Shown here: positions 33,283 through 43,890 of the stretch, piece after piece
Layout of the letters: each line of letters opens with the position of its first letter
How positions within the stretch are numbered: position 1 is the first letter of the stretch
NCBI RefSeq assembly: GCF_029784135.1
Contig: NC_073746.1
Coordinates: 264,763,598-264,827,597 of the forward strand
Origin: Toxorhynchites rutilus septentrionalis
Lineage: Eukaryota; Arthropoda; Insecta; Diptera; Culicidae
Length of the DNA stretch: 64,000 bases
Direction of reading: 5' to 3'
The notes under the pieces: generated by a model
What the model was told of the DNA's origin: nothing
Seen by the model: only the letters and a program-made list of their open reading frames with translations
Database searches by the model: none
Translations under genes and position numbers: made by a program

Positions 33283-33915
33283 GTGGTATGATAATCACAA
33301 AATATCCAAGAGTTATATGATTGTTAACTGTTGACCAGAAAAAAAAGTTCAAATAGCTTAAAAATTGCTTTGAAACACACATTTGTATATAAACTGGCGC
33401 CCGCTCGGAAATTCATTTAGTGGTTATTGCGACGTGAGATGAGGATGGTTACGCTCACACACCTGTGCATTATGCTCTTCTCTCGCAAATCCATTTCTTT
33501 TCTGCAGCCGAACGGAACGAAGCATTTAGCAAAAATCGAATCGTTAGAAAATAATTTGTACACGAACGCCGTAATCGATCGTCGTTTCCAATTGTTGGGA
33601 AGGGGGGTATTATTTGTGCTGAGTAATTTCGAGAAGGAATTCATTCCTTTTTCAAGCGTTAGTACTTCTGCTCCGGATCAACGAAATGGTATGATAATCA
33701 TTCTAAACAGAAGATAATATATGCTTGCTACTTATTGACTCGAAAAATTGTTTCAATAGCTTAAAAATTGCTTTGAGAACAGATTGAAATCACACAAATC
33801 AGTATATAAGCCGGTACCCGCTCGAAAATCCATTTAGGTGTAATTGTGAAGAGACAGGAAAATGGTCACGCTCGCTCGCCTAAACACTATGATTTGCGCT
33901 TGGTATTTCCGAGGA
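33283..33915 (+). repeat. Two promoter-like cassettes, type B
   Basis: The phrase GTGGTATGATAATCA...TTCAAATAGCTTAAAAATTGCTTTGA...TATATAA..CCCGCTCGGAAATTCATTTAG occurs at 33,283-33,420. It recurs at 33,685-33,835, a period of about 400 bp. TATATAAA lies at 33,386 and TATATAAG at 33,803. Each is followed about 30 bases later by TTTAG and then by a short related open frame starting ATG GTT/GTC ACG CTC. The same cassette lies inverted at 61,054-61,200. Confidence 0.6.
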
Positions 33916-34193
33916 GGAAGGTGCTCCCGTGGCCGAGTGGTTAGCGTCATAACTAACATGCCGGGTGTTCGGGTTCGATTCCCGTTCTGGTCGGGGGAAT
34001 TTTTCATCAAAGAAATTTCCTCCGACTTGCACTGTGATCACGCGTATTCTAGAGCTTGCCACTCATAATGCATTCAAGGCGTGTTATTTGGCATAGAAAT
34101 CTCAACTAAGTACTAATAAAAATGACGCAAGTAATACTACGTTCAGACGGCTAAGTTCCTCTAGGAACGTTAGTGCCATTGAAGAAGAAGAAG
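33916..34193 (+). mobile_element. tRNA-derived SINE, family 1, copy B
   Basis: The copy has the same A box, B box, body and (GAA)n tail as 31,964-32,244, with few differences. The target duplication ATTTCCGAGGA lies at 33,905-33,915 and 34,194-34,204. It inserted just downstream of a type B cassette. Confidence 0.93.
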
Positions 34194-34375
34194 ATTTCCG
34201 AGGAATAATAGATTCCTCTCTTTAGTGTTGATATTTTTTTCAGGCTCTATGAAGTGGTATGAAAATCGCTTTATTCGAAAGATAAAATGTCTAAGATTTC
34301 AATGTTTGTTATTTATTGATTGCTAAGCCAACGGTAGTTCTACGTCAAACTTGCGGTTATATTACAGATATAACC

Positions 34376-36614
34376 TACTTCTAGTTTTATTTTATGGATT
34401 TGAATATAATAAAATCATATAAATATAATAAAAATAGAAAATCATAAATGATTCTGCGTGCAAGGTGTAATTGTTGCGGCATGGTTTAATTTCAAAATTG
34501 AATTCAACAATGGTTATATTTCAGTATATGAGTTAACAATAAAAATATGTATCAAACAGGTACATTCACATTAGAGTGGAAAATTAAATAATTTAAATAG
34601 TTGTACAGATAGAGTGAAACGGACTGCTGCAAGTGGAAGTGCTACGAACAGTGATAAGTTTTTGATACATCTGTTTATTCTACTACTAAAAAATGTCTTG
34701 CGTCAATGAGGGGAAATGAAATACTTGAATGTAATAATCCCTTGTCAGGATTCAGAGATATGGGATAAACATGTTCTGTGGTATGAGAAAAACATGATAT
34801 CATTTTCAATTAAATTAATTCAGTTTTTCCACATTTCATGAGCATTCGAAAAGATTTAATGCCCTAGTTAAATAAATTCATTCCTCTCGCCAGCGATAAA
34901 GTCCTAAGATTCGTATATTACATCGCATTACCCTCATCCCGTATGTCCGTTTTACCCGAACCACAAAAAATTTACAACTTTTCGGTCTGTTTTTATTCCA
35001 GGTCAAAACAATCGGAAAGCACAGTTTTGTGCAATATTTGACTAAAAAAACTGCATTTATTTTGTGAAGAACATAAGTGTCCACAGATACAATCGAAGGA
35101 TTTCCTAACCTGTCCGTATTACCCCCACTTTCTCTACATGATAAAACGAATTCATTGAGAGACATAACTTTGCGATTTAATCAAAAAGGATGACACTATT
35201 CGCTTACGAATGACAAAAGCGTGTGAATCTGCCTCTCCGGCACAATCGAAACGAAAAGAGGAATTGCATTAGCTTCGAATTCACACGTAAAAAGAACTAT
35301 CGCTCAACATTGATTGATCGAAGCCCGGGATTGAGGTCGCCGAGTCTATTATCGATCGAATGCCATCGTTGTTCTTTTGCACTGTTTTCCTGTTAAAACA
35401 AATTTCGCATAGTTTTGTTGTCGAATAATTACGGCTCGCTATCAAAGCATGTTCTTATTTTTTTCTCATCTAAATTAGTGTATCATTCAATTGATTTATG
35501 AACATCGCCGGGGGTAGGGGGCTTTTCTTGAATGTTTACAATTACCAACGGGCTGGGCGCAGGTCTGCCTGCACATGAGCCAATGTATCGGACCGTCAGA
35601 CAGTCTGATAGGACCGGCGAACGAATGAGAGCGCGGCCACTACAGAAGAGATTTGCAGTGGAAGGCGGCAAAGAAAAAACTCTCAATGCCAAGATCTGGC
35701 GCTTGAGCTTTGGTATTTAATCGGTTGATGATGCTCGAAATATTTAATGCACTAGGTATTAAGGGGAACACGGAGGAAGCAGGAAAGGAAGAAAAATTTC
35801 ATCGAGGCTGCTATGATGTAGGTCAAATTCGCCGCAAGCAGGCGGCAATTGTTCACGAAACATACCCATCATGTGAACAAGTGGTGCAAGATTAGCTAGG
35901 GATGTTCATGTACCCACCAAATGATCATCTGTTGTTAATAAACATCGGCCATTTGAATCGTTGCAGAGCAATCGTGAATCGGTTAAGTCAACTTTATTGG
36001 AAAGAAATCTCTGCACATCCATAGGCACTACATTGTTTGTTATGTTTTTGCAAGCTCACGAGACAAGATCATATGCTAGTTTTATTATTTTCCATGTCTC
36101 TGTGGTTACCCCCCATGCGCTCGAATGATGTCTAATGCAGGCCGGCTGGCTTCCAGCAAGCGGAATAGACAGACTTTCTCTTTATGATTTAATTGCACTT
36201 CGAATGCTTGCCAACATTGTCACACTTGAGATGCTATTGACGTTTGCTAATATCGTATGTGAGCAACGTAAAGCCGACGATTGATATTTAGTGGCAGCGT
36301 ACACACGTTCGGTTCGCTTTGTGACTGAAGAACTTTAACATTGTTATTTACTCGGCGAGAAAGTGGGTCGAACAGAGATTTGTTGTTTGGCTTACACTGC
36401 GGCCTCGCACTGCCAGTTCTGGTGTGATAGAGACTATTGATTCTGCGTGACCCATTTCGGGAAGTGTTAATGGGATAGATGAAGTACGATCAGTCATTAC
36501 ACGACAGTATTTGGTCGGGAAGATATTCAACCCCTCTCATCAAAAGTCTTAAACTTGAACGTTGCATTTCAATCATTTTTTGGGATATACTCTCCCCTAT
36601 ATTTTACTAACTAA
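34376..36614. other. AT-rich spacer
   Basis: No gene, RNA or TIR was recognised. Open frames up to 95 codons (for example 34,878-35,165 on the minus strand) show no motif. The stretch 35,500-35,900 is GC-richer and may be unique DNA. Confidence 0.45.
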
Positions 36615-37232
36615 TAAGGCGTGGTGCACAAATTACGTAACGCTAAAAATGTGGTTTTCCTAGTTTTCTTGTTTTCCTAGATCCCTTGTTTTGAGTTTTG
36701 TGATCATGAGGAAGTTTAAAAACTACTCCCGGAAAGAAGAGCCTTCCGACTTTCAACTCAGTTGAAAGCGCTGCATTCTGGAGCATTTGTGACGAAGTGT
36801 ATTGCATCAAGATTCAATTGATTAAAATGATGAATTGCCATATCTATGACTTTTTTAAAACGGAGGTTCTCGTCTGGTCCTCCACCCACATTAATTATTA
36901 TTACTGACTTAATTAGTCCTTGATACCGAATAATCTGGAACTCAGGTAGCTCGCTATTTTTTTTTAATCGAGCTCATGTGTTTGATGAACAGTACCTTCT
37001 TGAACAAACTGCAACGTACGTGGGACCACTGTATCCAACTGCTTCAGCATAACCAAAGTGCCCTAGCGTCTTTCTGTATCCACGATAACCGACGGAATAA
37101 GCTTAATAGAAGTTTGTTACGTAACGGTTGCGGTAAAGCACCCCCCCCCTTTACCCTATGTCACATTAAGTAATGCAACCTCAACTCCCCTCCATACCCT
37201 ACATGCGTTACGTTATTTTTGCACGATGCCTA
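36615..37232. mobile_element. Degenerate TIR element, about 615 bp
   Basis: The left end TAAGGCGTGGTGCACAAATT / ACGTAACGC pairs with the right end GCGTTACGTTATTTTTGCACGATGCCTAA as an imperfect inverted repeat of about 28-30 bp. The interior is non-coding. Similar ends are familiar from dispersed insect MITEs. No clear target duplication was found. Confidence 0.6.
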
Positions 37233-37702
37233 ACAGTACCTATCTACATCAAGAAAGGGATATTTTATATAAAATCTGTAGCAGACTATAGTAATAATTA
37301 AGCGAGGAACCCAGACCAGAAGTCAAAAAACGGCGTGTTATGGGTATGTTTGAAGATGTATCCAAAAAATGTTGTCCTCTGAATGACGGTACCTTGCTGG
37401 CGAATCACTTAACTCGGGAATTATACAGCCGATTTAATTGAGAAACAAGATTTCGAGAAAAACGCGTTTTTATCTCTCGTATACTGCGAGGCGTTGTAAT
37501 CATGGAAGCAAATTATTAATGAACTAGTTACTTCATGTTTCTGAGGTCCTTAACGTTTTTGATGTTACTAGCTACCCGCAAATGTAAAAATAAAAAAATC
37601 GATTTTTCAGATTTTCCTGGTCGAGATCCTACATTACTCAAATAATTATACGGCCGTTCTATGCATATTTGTCCCATGTTACTTTTTTAAAAATTTTCTC
37701 TT
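37233..37702. other. Spacer
   Basis: AT-rich with no gene recognised. Confidence 0.45.
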
Positions 37703-38150
37703 TTCTTCATAAAACGATGTTTTCATGCCTAGTCTTCCAGAAAAACACAAAAAAACTTATTGTTTGTTCCTAGTTTTTCAAAAAACAACATCAAGCTCAA
37801 TTGTCCAATGTTGACATTCTATGCATAACTGTTCCACCATGTATTTTAATAGATCCATAATAAATGAATCGGTTCAAGTACAAGCATTTTATGTCACGCT
37901 TTCAGCATGGCTAATGCACTCATTTTTGGTTTGAAAAAACGAACTAATCTGCAAAGGTGTTGCAGAGCACTCCGTTCTTCATAAAACGATGTTTTTATGC
38001 ATAATCTTTGTTTTTCCAAAAAACTTATTGTTTGCTCCCAATATTCCGAAAAACAATATCAAGTTCAATTGCCCCATGTTGTTATTCTAGGCATAACTGT
38101 CCCACCATGTATTTTTAAACCGTAATCAAGCTTGATTGATTCAAGTTAGG
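37703..38150 (+). repeat. Diverged tandem duplication, period about 272 bp
   Basis: Copy one (37,703-37,880) and copy two (37,975-38,150) share TTCTTCATAAAACGATGTTTT, AAAAACTTATTGTTTG, AACAAYATCAAGYTCAATTG and GCATAACTGTYCCACCATGT in the same order. Confidence 0.8.
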
Positions 38151-39000
38151 GGATCTCTTCACATTTCGTTCAACAACAGTTTACAGCTTATAAAAAACCG
38201 GGTGTATTACCAAACTGTGATGCTTAAAGCTTCTGGTAGACATATACGCTAGAAAACTTTGATTGCGTTTTTCTCAGTTGTTGATGTTGGAACAAGGGAC
38301 AACTATGCGTAGAACGGCAGTATAAGTCTGACAAGTGTGTATGCCACTGTAGACAGATTCGGATGATTTCAGTATAGTGCTCACCATCAAACCATACGTG
38401 TCGAAATTCAAGATGATCTTACATTTTGGCCATAATCTATACTGGTTCCAATTAAACAACCTCTTAATTTTCGATGAATAAAGTTGATAAGCTATTGACG
38501 GATTTATCAATCTTAGAGCAGATGGAATGATATCATTTGAAATGAAAATAGAGCTGAAATGCGAAAATTCACTGAGAATAACAATCCTACGACTTCATTA
38601 AAACACATAAAATTCATATTAGGAAATAGAAGGGGTATTTCGCTAAACATAGAGTAAATTATAAGTAAGTGAGAGATTGTCAAAAAATGTTGAAACTTAT
38701 CGTATCAAATGTTCGTACAGTAACTATTGTAGTTTGGTCAAATAAATATCCTGGTTCATTATTACATAGGCGACGATGACAATGTTCCTGATTTTTCAGG
38801 ATTTCCAGTCTTTTTGTCATGCTGTCTGATATCCACACCAGACTCATTATTGTCATTCTTGTCTGATTTTGATTGATTTTTACTTCATCACAACAACAAA
38901 AAAACAACCTTTGTGAGTATAGAAGGCTCCGATAAGTACTTGGATGGAGATTTCTATGCCAAATACTCTATTCTATATTTTGATTATATTCTTTGGGTAA
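38151..39000. other. AT-rich spacer
   Basis: No gene was recognised. Frames of 75-78 codons on the minus strand show no motif. Confidence 0.45.
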
Positions 39001-39606
39001 AGTGACCAGATGGTCAGAGGTCTAACGCGGGACACAAAAACAAAACGTTATGTATATATGATATGTGAACATAAACCATAGTTTAGCGAGTCTAAACTGA
39101 TCTGTGTTATTTCTTTCCAAGTATCGGCACTCGATTGTGATTTTTCGGTGGTTTAGATTCTGCTTACGCCTGAAAATCACTCGCTCAATCAGAGCATTTA
39201 CGCCTGGCAAGTACGATTCAAATTCTGCAATTTTCTTCAAATTACCGAATGGAATGCTCGAAAATTCCAATTCATTTTTAATCAATTTTAGGCTGTTGAT
39301 TCGCAGCAGCAGCATTGTCAAGCAACTTGATTTTTTCATACTGCAAGCTCCACCCCACAGCGAAGGATTTGGACATCCTGAGACAATTTGTGTGTTTACA
39401 ACATCTCATCTCAACTCCCTGCCGCTCCTTAAGCCGGGAGATCCGGGAAGCCGGGAGCCCAAAATAGGCATTCTTATGCGGAAGCGTCAGACGAGACCGG
39501 CCGTATCTGAGCAGCAGGCAATCACCCAGAAGGAGTAGCTTGAGGTGCTGGTGGGAAACTTCTTTCCGGCGAAAGAAGGTTCTTCTCTGACAGACGTGAA
39601 GGGAAT

Positions 39607-39697
39607 CTTCACTCCCGACATTCTTCCAAAAATAGAAGTAAAAAGTGACGAACCAGCCAAATGAGTTGAAAACCACTATAATACAGATATAAAAAAA
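39607..39697 (+). mobile_element. SINE family 2, 5'-truncated copy
   Basis: This is the 3' part of the SINE family also found at 41,885 and 43,716: CTCCCGACATTCTTCCAAAA, then GTGACGAACCAGCCAAATGA, then CACTATAATACAGATA and an A tail. The target duplication ACGTGAAGGGAAT flanks it at 39,594-39,606 and 39,698-39,710. Confidence 0.92.
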
Positions 39698-39789
39698 ACG
39701 TGAAGGGAATATCCAAGCCGCTCTTCTTTCGAGTCATATGGTGAACGGGGAGATATAAAATACGAAGTGCCTACCGAAGTTGCGAAGGT

Positions 39790-40090
39790 GATCAGCCCAT
39801 TATGTCAAAAAAACAATGGAGGATGGATCGGCTGGAGATAACAATTGTCGCGAAGACCGTCAACCTTCCGAACATTCCCCAGCTGCGACCAATAGAAAAC
39901 TTTTGGGCGAATGACCAAAATGGAGAGGCAGTCGACCATCAAAGCCACGAAAAGGTAAAAGAACACGCCGAGATGAGATGTTCATCGGTCACGGTTGAGG
40001 TTCAGGCCAACTTCCGTAAGACCGCCCAGCGCTTCACTTACGATACTTCATCAAACAACCCTACCTCTTCCTGTCGAGTATACACTAGTT
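39790..40090 (+). pseudogene. Tc1/IS630-type transposase relic
   Basis: One frame reads VAKTVNLPNIPQLRPIENFW, the common C-terminal block of Tc1-like transposases that contains the last acidic catalytic residue (the Glu of RPIENFW). The sequence after it is eroded. The N-terminal DNA-binding part and the first catalytic residues were not seen. It would have cut the ends of the surrounding element. Confidence 0.6.
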
Positions 40091-40503
40091 CTCCGGACTT
40101 ATTTAAAACATTAAGCCCTGGCCGAGCTAGGGGACCAAAGATGAACTTCTCGTCTGACTCACGTTGGTCCCTGCGGATCAATAGGGAGCTTTTATAAAAA
40201 TCATTTTCCAATTTTGTTGCTGTCGCTTCCAGTTGACACTCTCTAAACAAAAAGCCCACCATCGGTGCGATAAAGCCAGCTCAACGTATTAATCTTTGGA
40301 TGCATTAGAAGCGCTCTTGAACAGTCTTCAAATTAATTTTTTTTTTAGGTTCATCCATTTAAGAAAATCAACATAATCAAGTTGTAATATTGAAATATAT
40401 TGATATCGCGCGACATTTTCGTTTCTTTTGCCAAATGCGGGACGTTTCGCGGGACGTAATCTTACGCGGGACATTTTGTTGAAAGGCGGGACGTCTGGTC
40501 AGT

Positions 40504-41250
40504 TTATCTTTGGGGCAAGTTTGGGTGTGTTTGCGTCTGGTACACACGAAAGAAATCGGCTCGGAGGAAATATATCCAAAAATCTCCCCGACAAAATCTC
40601 CTGGAGTCCATTTAACATATCCGTCATGGGGATTGACAATGAATTTTCGCCTGGACCCCTATCTTTAAACAGGACGGGGCTAAGTCTGGAGAATACTGCG
40701 GTACTGCGATAACGTTTTTCAGTTAAGGGTTTTTATTACGTTTAGCGTTGTGCGCCGGTGCGTCATGCTGTAATAAGACTTTACTGTATCCTAGGGATTA
40801 TTCCGGTCTTTCTTTTCCATCAATGCAGAATTTAAATTTATTATTTATAGTAAGCCATGGTACACCATACCTTCATGATCTCACCACACTCAGATCATCG
40901 TCATTCGGCCGAAATGATTTGACTTTGCAGAAAACAGATCTCAACTTCATGCACAGGTATTATTTGGTTGATATTTTTAATAAATTAGTTCAATATGCTT
41001 GTAAGCTTTCTACTTTGGTACCTATTTGATTGAAAACATTAAAAAAATCATCGAATAAAATGCTTTTCAAATGAAGCGAATAAAAATCAAACTTCGGACA
41101 CTAAATCAAATTTCGGACATTTTATTTTGTAATTTTTGGGACGAAAATTACATTACACTTACATTTCATTTATTTGTATTTGCCAACAGATGATTTCCAT
41201 CTCAATGACATTAATACTTAAACTAACTTAAACTAACAACACAAATTTTA
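40504..41250. other. AT-rich spacer
   Basis: No gene was recognised. The 3' end of the LINE fragment may lie near 41,120-41,250. Confidence 0.45.
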
Positions 41251-41884
41251 AAACTGACAACACCGTAAACTAACAAAAAAATCGTCTAAATTTGCGCTTA
41301 TTCGATTCTTGTGACACATTGAAATCAAACAAAAAGTAACACTTATTGAAAACACGACACATACTCCGCACTGGTTCATGTAGGCCATAGTTCGTTCTAG
41401 CATGAGGTATAATGAGAAATGAGTGTGATTGTAGATGACGTAGACGGGTATTAATGTGCAGCATACTAAGCAGTATAGGACAATAGATATTGCCCTGCAA
41501 GAGATTTGCAACGATGCATGCTTTCGTTACCTTGCGTCTCGCGTCCAATAGTTCCAGGTTGATGAGCTTACATCGGCTTGTGTAGCTTGGCAAATTCAAA
41601 GGATCCCTCCAGCTGAGGTGACGAAGTGCAAACCTAATGAATTTCCATTGAACAGATTCAATGCGTTGTGTGCCATTTCGGTAGTGCGGTGACCAAGCAA
41701 TAGATGAGTATTCCAGGATAGGACGCACAATTGAACAATATAAGGCTTTTAGGCAGTAAACGTCCTTAAATTTTTTGGCAAAGTGAAAAAGAAACCCCAA
41801 TTGCGAAGTGGGTTTAGATACAGCATATGTGACGTGATCTTTAAAATTCATTTTAGCGTCGATCAGAATCCCCAAGTCCTTGAC

Positions 41885-42044
41885 GTGGAGGTGATCTGGC
41901 GTAGTGGTAACATCCATGCCTCTCACGCTAAAGGTCACGAGTTCAATTCTCACTCCCGACATTCTTCCAAAAATGGAAGTAGAAGTGACGAACCAGCCAA
42001 ATGAGTTGAAAGTCACTATAATACAGATATATATATAAAAAAAA
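41885..42044 (+). mobile_element. SINE family 2, full copy inside LINE RT
   Basis: The copy has a tRNA-like A box (TGGCGTAGTGGTAAC) and B box (GAGTTCAATTCTC), the family body and an A-rich tail. The target duplication AAGTCCTTGAC lies at 41,874-41,884 and 42,045-42,055. Insert plus duplication add 171 bases, which is 57 codons, and the antisense strand of the SINE has no stop in the host frame. Confidence 0.93.
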
Positions 42045-42154
42045 AAGTCCTTGACTGTTGATTCGCGTTTGAGTTGTACGCCTGCCAATGTGTAGTCAAA
42101 GCAGAAGAGTGTGTGTTTACGCCCGAATGAAATAACGGAGCACTTTGACACGTT

Positions 42155-42646
42155 TTTTTTTTATCCCATTTATTTATTAGGCTCATTAGCATTTAGCTGT
42201 AACAGAGCCGGGTTTAATCGTGTACATGTACATATGTTTAAGTTTCTATAAATTGTGAATTACACAGTAGTTAGTAGTAGCCATTTAGGCGTTAAGTTTT
42301 CTGTTCCATTACATTATGGTAAATTACACAGTAGTAGCCATTTAGGCATAAGGGTATTCTTTCTGTTCTTCCATTGTTCAGCAGACCGGAACAGCGGAGA
42401 CAGTTGATATTGATCATTGTTGAGTTATTTATAGAACAGCAGCCCGATATTTCTTGCAGAGCAGAGCAGTTGTATGGATGAATCGATCTTTGTTCCACCG
42501 TGGATCGATTTCCATCGCTGATGATGGTTGCGTGGACGTAGTTATTCTATAACAACACAAAGATGGTCAATTGAGGGCCCTGAGTTTGAACTCACGATCG
42601 ATCGCTTGGTAAGCGAACGCGTAACCAAGTGGCTACGAAGACCCCC
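42155..42646 (-). mobile_element. Third tRNA-derived SINE type, inside LINE RT
   Basis: On the minus strand the head reads GGGGGTCTTCGTAGCCACTT, with A-box-like TAGCCACTTGGTTACGCG and B-box-like GTGAGTTCAAACTC. It is followed by a body of about 400 bp and a terminal A run (T run at 42,153-42,162). The flanks TTTGACACGTT (42,144-42,154) and TTTGATACGTT (42,647-42,657) form an 11-bp duplication with one mismatch. The body holds an internal duplication of ACACAGTAGTAGCCATTTAGG. It is unusually long for a SINE. Confidence 0.85.
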
Positions 42647-43715
42647 TTTGATACGTTAAACGACATACGATTTTTTAGACACCATTCGGCAAAAGTTTGC
42701 AATTGTTGTTGCAGGAATAATGCGTCTCGCGGTTGCTGTATCACGTAGTAGAGCTTCAGGTCATCGGCATACAAGAGTTTCAGACTTTTCATCGTGAAGT
42801 TGACATCGTTCATGTACAGCAAAAACAAAAATGGTTCTAGGTGACTGCCTTGCGGAACACCAGACCAAACCGGAAACGGTGATGAAACATGATCTCCAAT
42901 TTTGACTGACATGCTACGACCAGTTAGATACGATCGGATCCAGATGACCATTCGGTTACTCATTCCAAGTTTGTCAAATTTAACTACTGTTATTCGATGA
43001 TTCATCTTATCAAACGCTGCGGATAAGTCGGTGTAGATAGCGTCTACTTGTAGTCCATTCTCAATATGATGTATCACGAACGAGGTGAAGCACGTCAAGT
43101 TAGTGGTCGTGGAACGCTTAGGCATAAATCCGTGTTGTTCCAATGAGATATACTGTGAACAACTTTGCATTAACGCCTGAAGCACGATCAGCTCAAACAA
43201 CTTCGAGGTGGCACATAATGCAGCAATACCTCGATAGTTCGAAACGCTCCGTTTGCAGCCTTTCTTATATACTGGAAAAACATACGACTGTTCTCTGTGC
43301 CAAAATCTATCCAGATAATGAATCTGGAAAAAGCCCGTGTATCATGTAAGAATTTACGTTAGAATATCGTGCCTACGTTCCCTCCCACGACTTGATCCAT
43401 ATTGGATATTTGAATAAACATAGCAGAATTAAAAATATCAATTATTTCTCCGTACAAATATATGTGATCTGCCCATCGAAAAAACTAAATTAACTGTACA
43501 AAACCATTATATTAAAGGCCTACCAATTCAGAATTGGTAAAGTTTTTTTGTCCAGTACAGCGCTTCTAGTGGTTGGATCTAGAATCTTTGGCAGCAGTTC
43601 CTTACCAAAGTCTTTCTCTTGAAATCCAGTGCAAAAACTTTGAAATTAATTGGCGTTTTCTCAAATTGCTCAGCGATGAAAAAAACAAGCATTGATTCTA
43701 TTCTGCACACAAGTT

Positions 43716-43878
43716 TTTTTTTTTTTTTTTTTTATCTGTATTATAGTGATTTTCAACTCATTTGGCTGGTTCGTCACTTTTACTTCCATTTTTGGAAGAA
43801 TGTCGGGAGTGAGAATTGAACTCGTGACCTTCAGCGTGAGAGGCATGAATGTTACCACTACGCCAGATCGCCTCCACT
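43716..43878 (-). mobile_element. SINE family 2, inverted full copy
   Basis: This is the same family as 41,885-42,044 in reverse orientation, with a long A tail (T run from 43,714). The target duplication TGCACACAAGTT lies at 43,704-43,715 and 43,879-43,890. Confidence 0.93.
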
Positions 43879-43890
43879 TGCACACAAGTT

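Larger units (their letters stand above)
30651..34375 (+). mobile_element. Palindrome-bounded module ii, with SINE insertions
   Basis: The left boundary is GACGTAGGACTACGTC (30,651-30,666). The right boundary is ACGGTAGTTCTACGTC (34,331-34,346), then a hairpin GGTTATAT-TACAG-ATATAACC (34,355-34,375). It contains two related TATA cassettes (30,990 and 33,090), two of another type (33,386 and 33,803), a diverged dispersed repeat (31,720-32,330) and two SINE insertions. It may be two modules fused. No transposase or replication gene is present. Confidence 0.55.
39001..40503. mobile_element. Degenerate Tc1-like element with SINE insertion
   Basis: The left end AGTGACCAGATGGTC and the right end GACGTCTGGTCAGTTTA are imperfect inverted repeats, each followed inward by GCGGGAC motifs. 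A transposase relic lies inside (39,790-40,090). Boundaries are approximate and no target duplication was confirmed. Confidence 0.45.
41251..43340 (-). pseudogene. 5'-truncated CR1/jockey-type LINE fragment
   Basis: On the minus strand this reads the reverse transcriptase of a LINE without RNase H. It starts FPVYKKGCKRSVSNYRGIAA near 43,290 and continues through LEQHGFMPKRSTTTNL, YTDLSAAFDKMNH, SGVPQGSHLEPFLFLLYMND and the catalytic YADDLKLY. After the first SINE (42,155-42,646) it resumes as CSVISFGRK. A second SINE (41,885-42,044) interrupts it, and then it continues as DLGILIDAKMNFKDHV and the thumb to the stop at 41,270. The endonuclease is missing, as expected for a 5'-truncated copy. 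Apart from the two SINEs the reading is nearly continuous. Confidence 0.85.

Noticed and set aside
34331..34385. Helitron 3' end (hairpin followed by CTRRT)
   Set aside because: CTAGT follows the hairpin in this copy only. The other three right ends lack it, and no Rep/helicase gene or TC start is seen.
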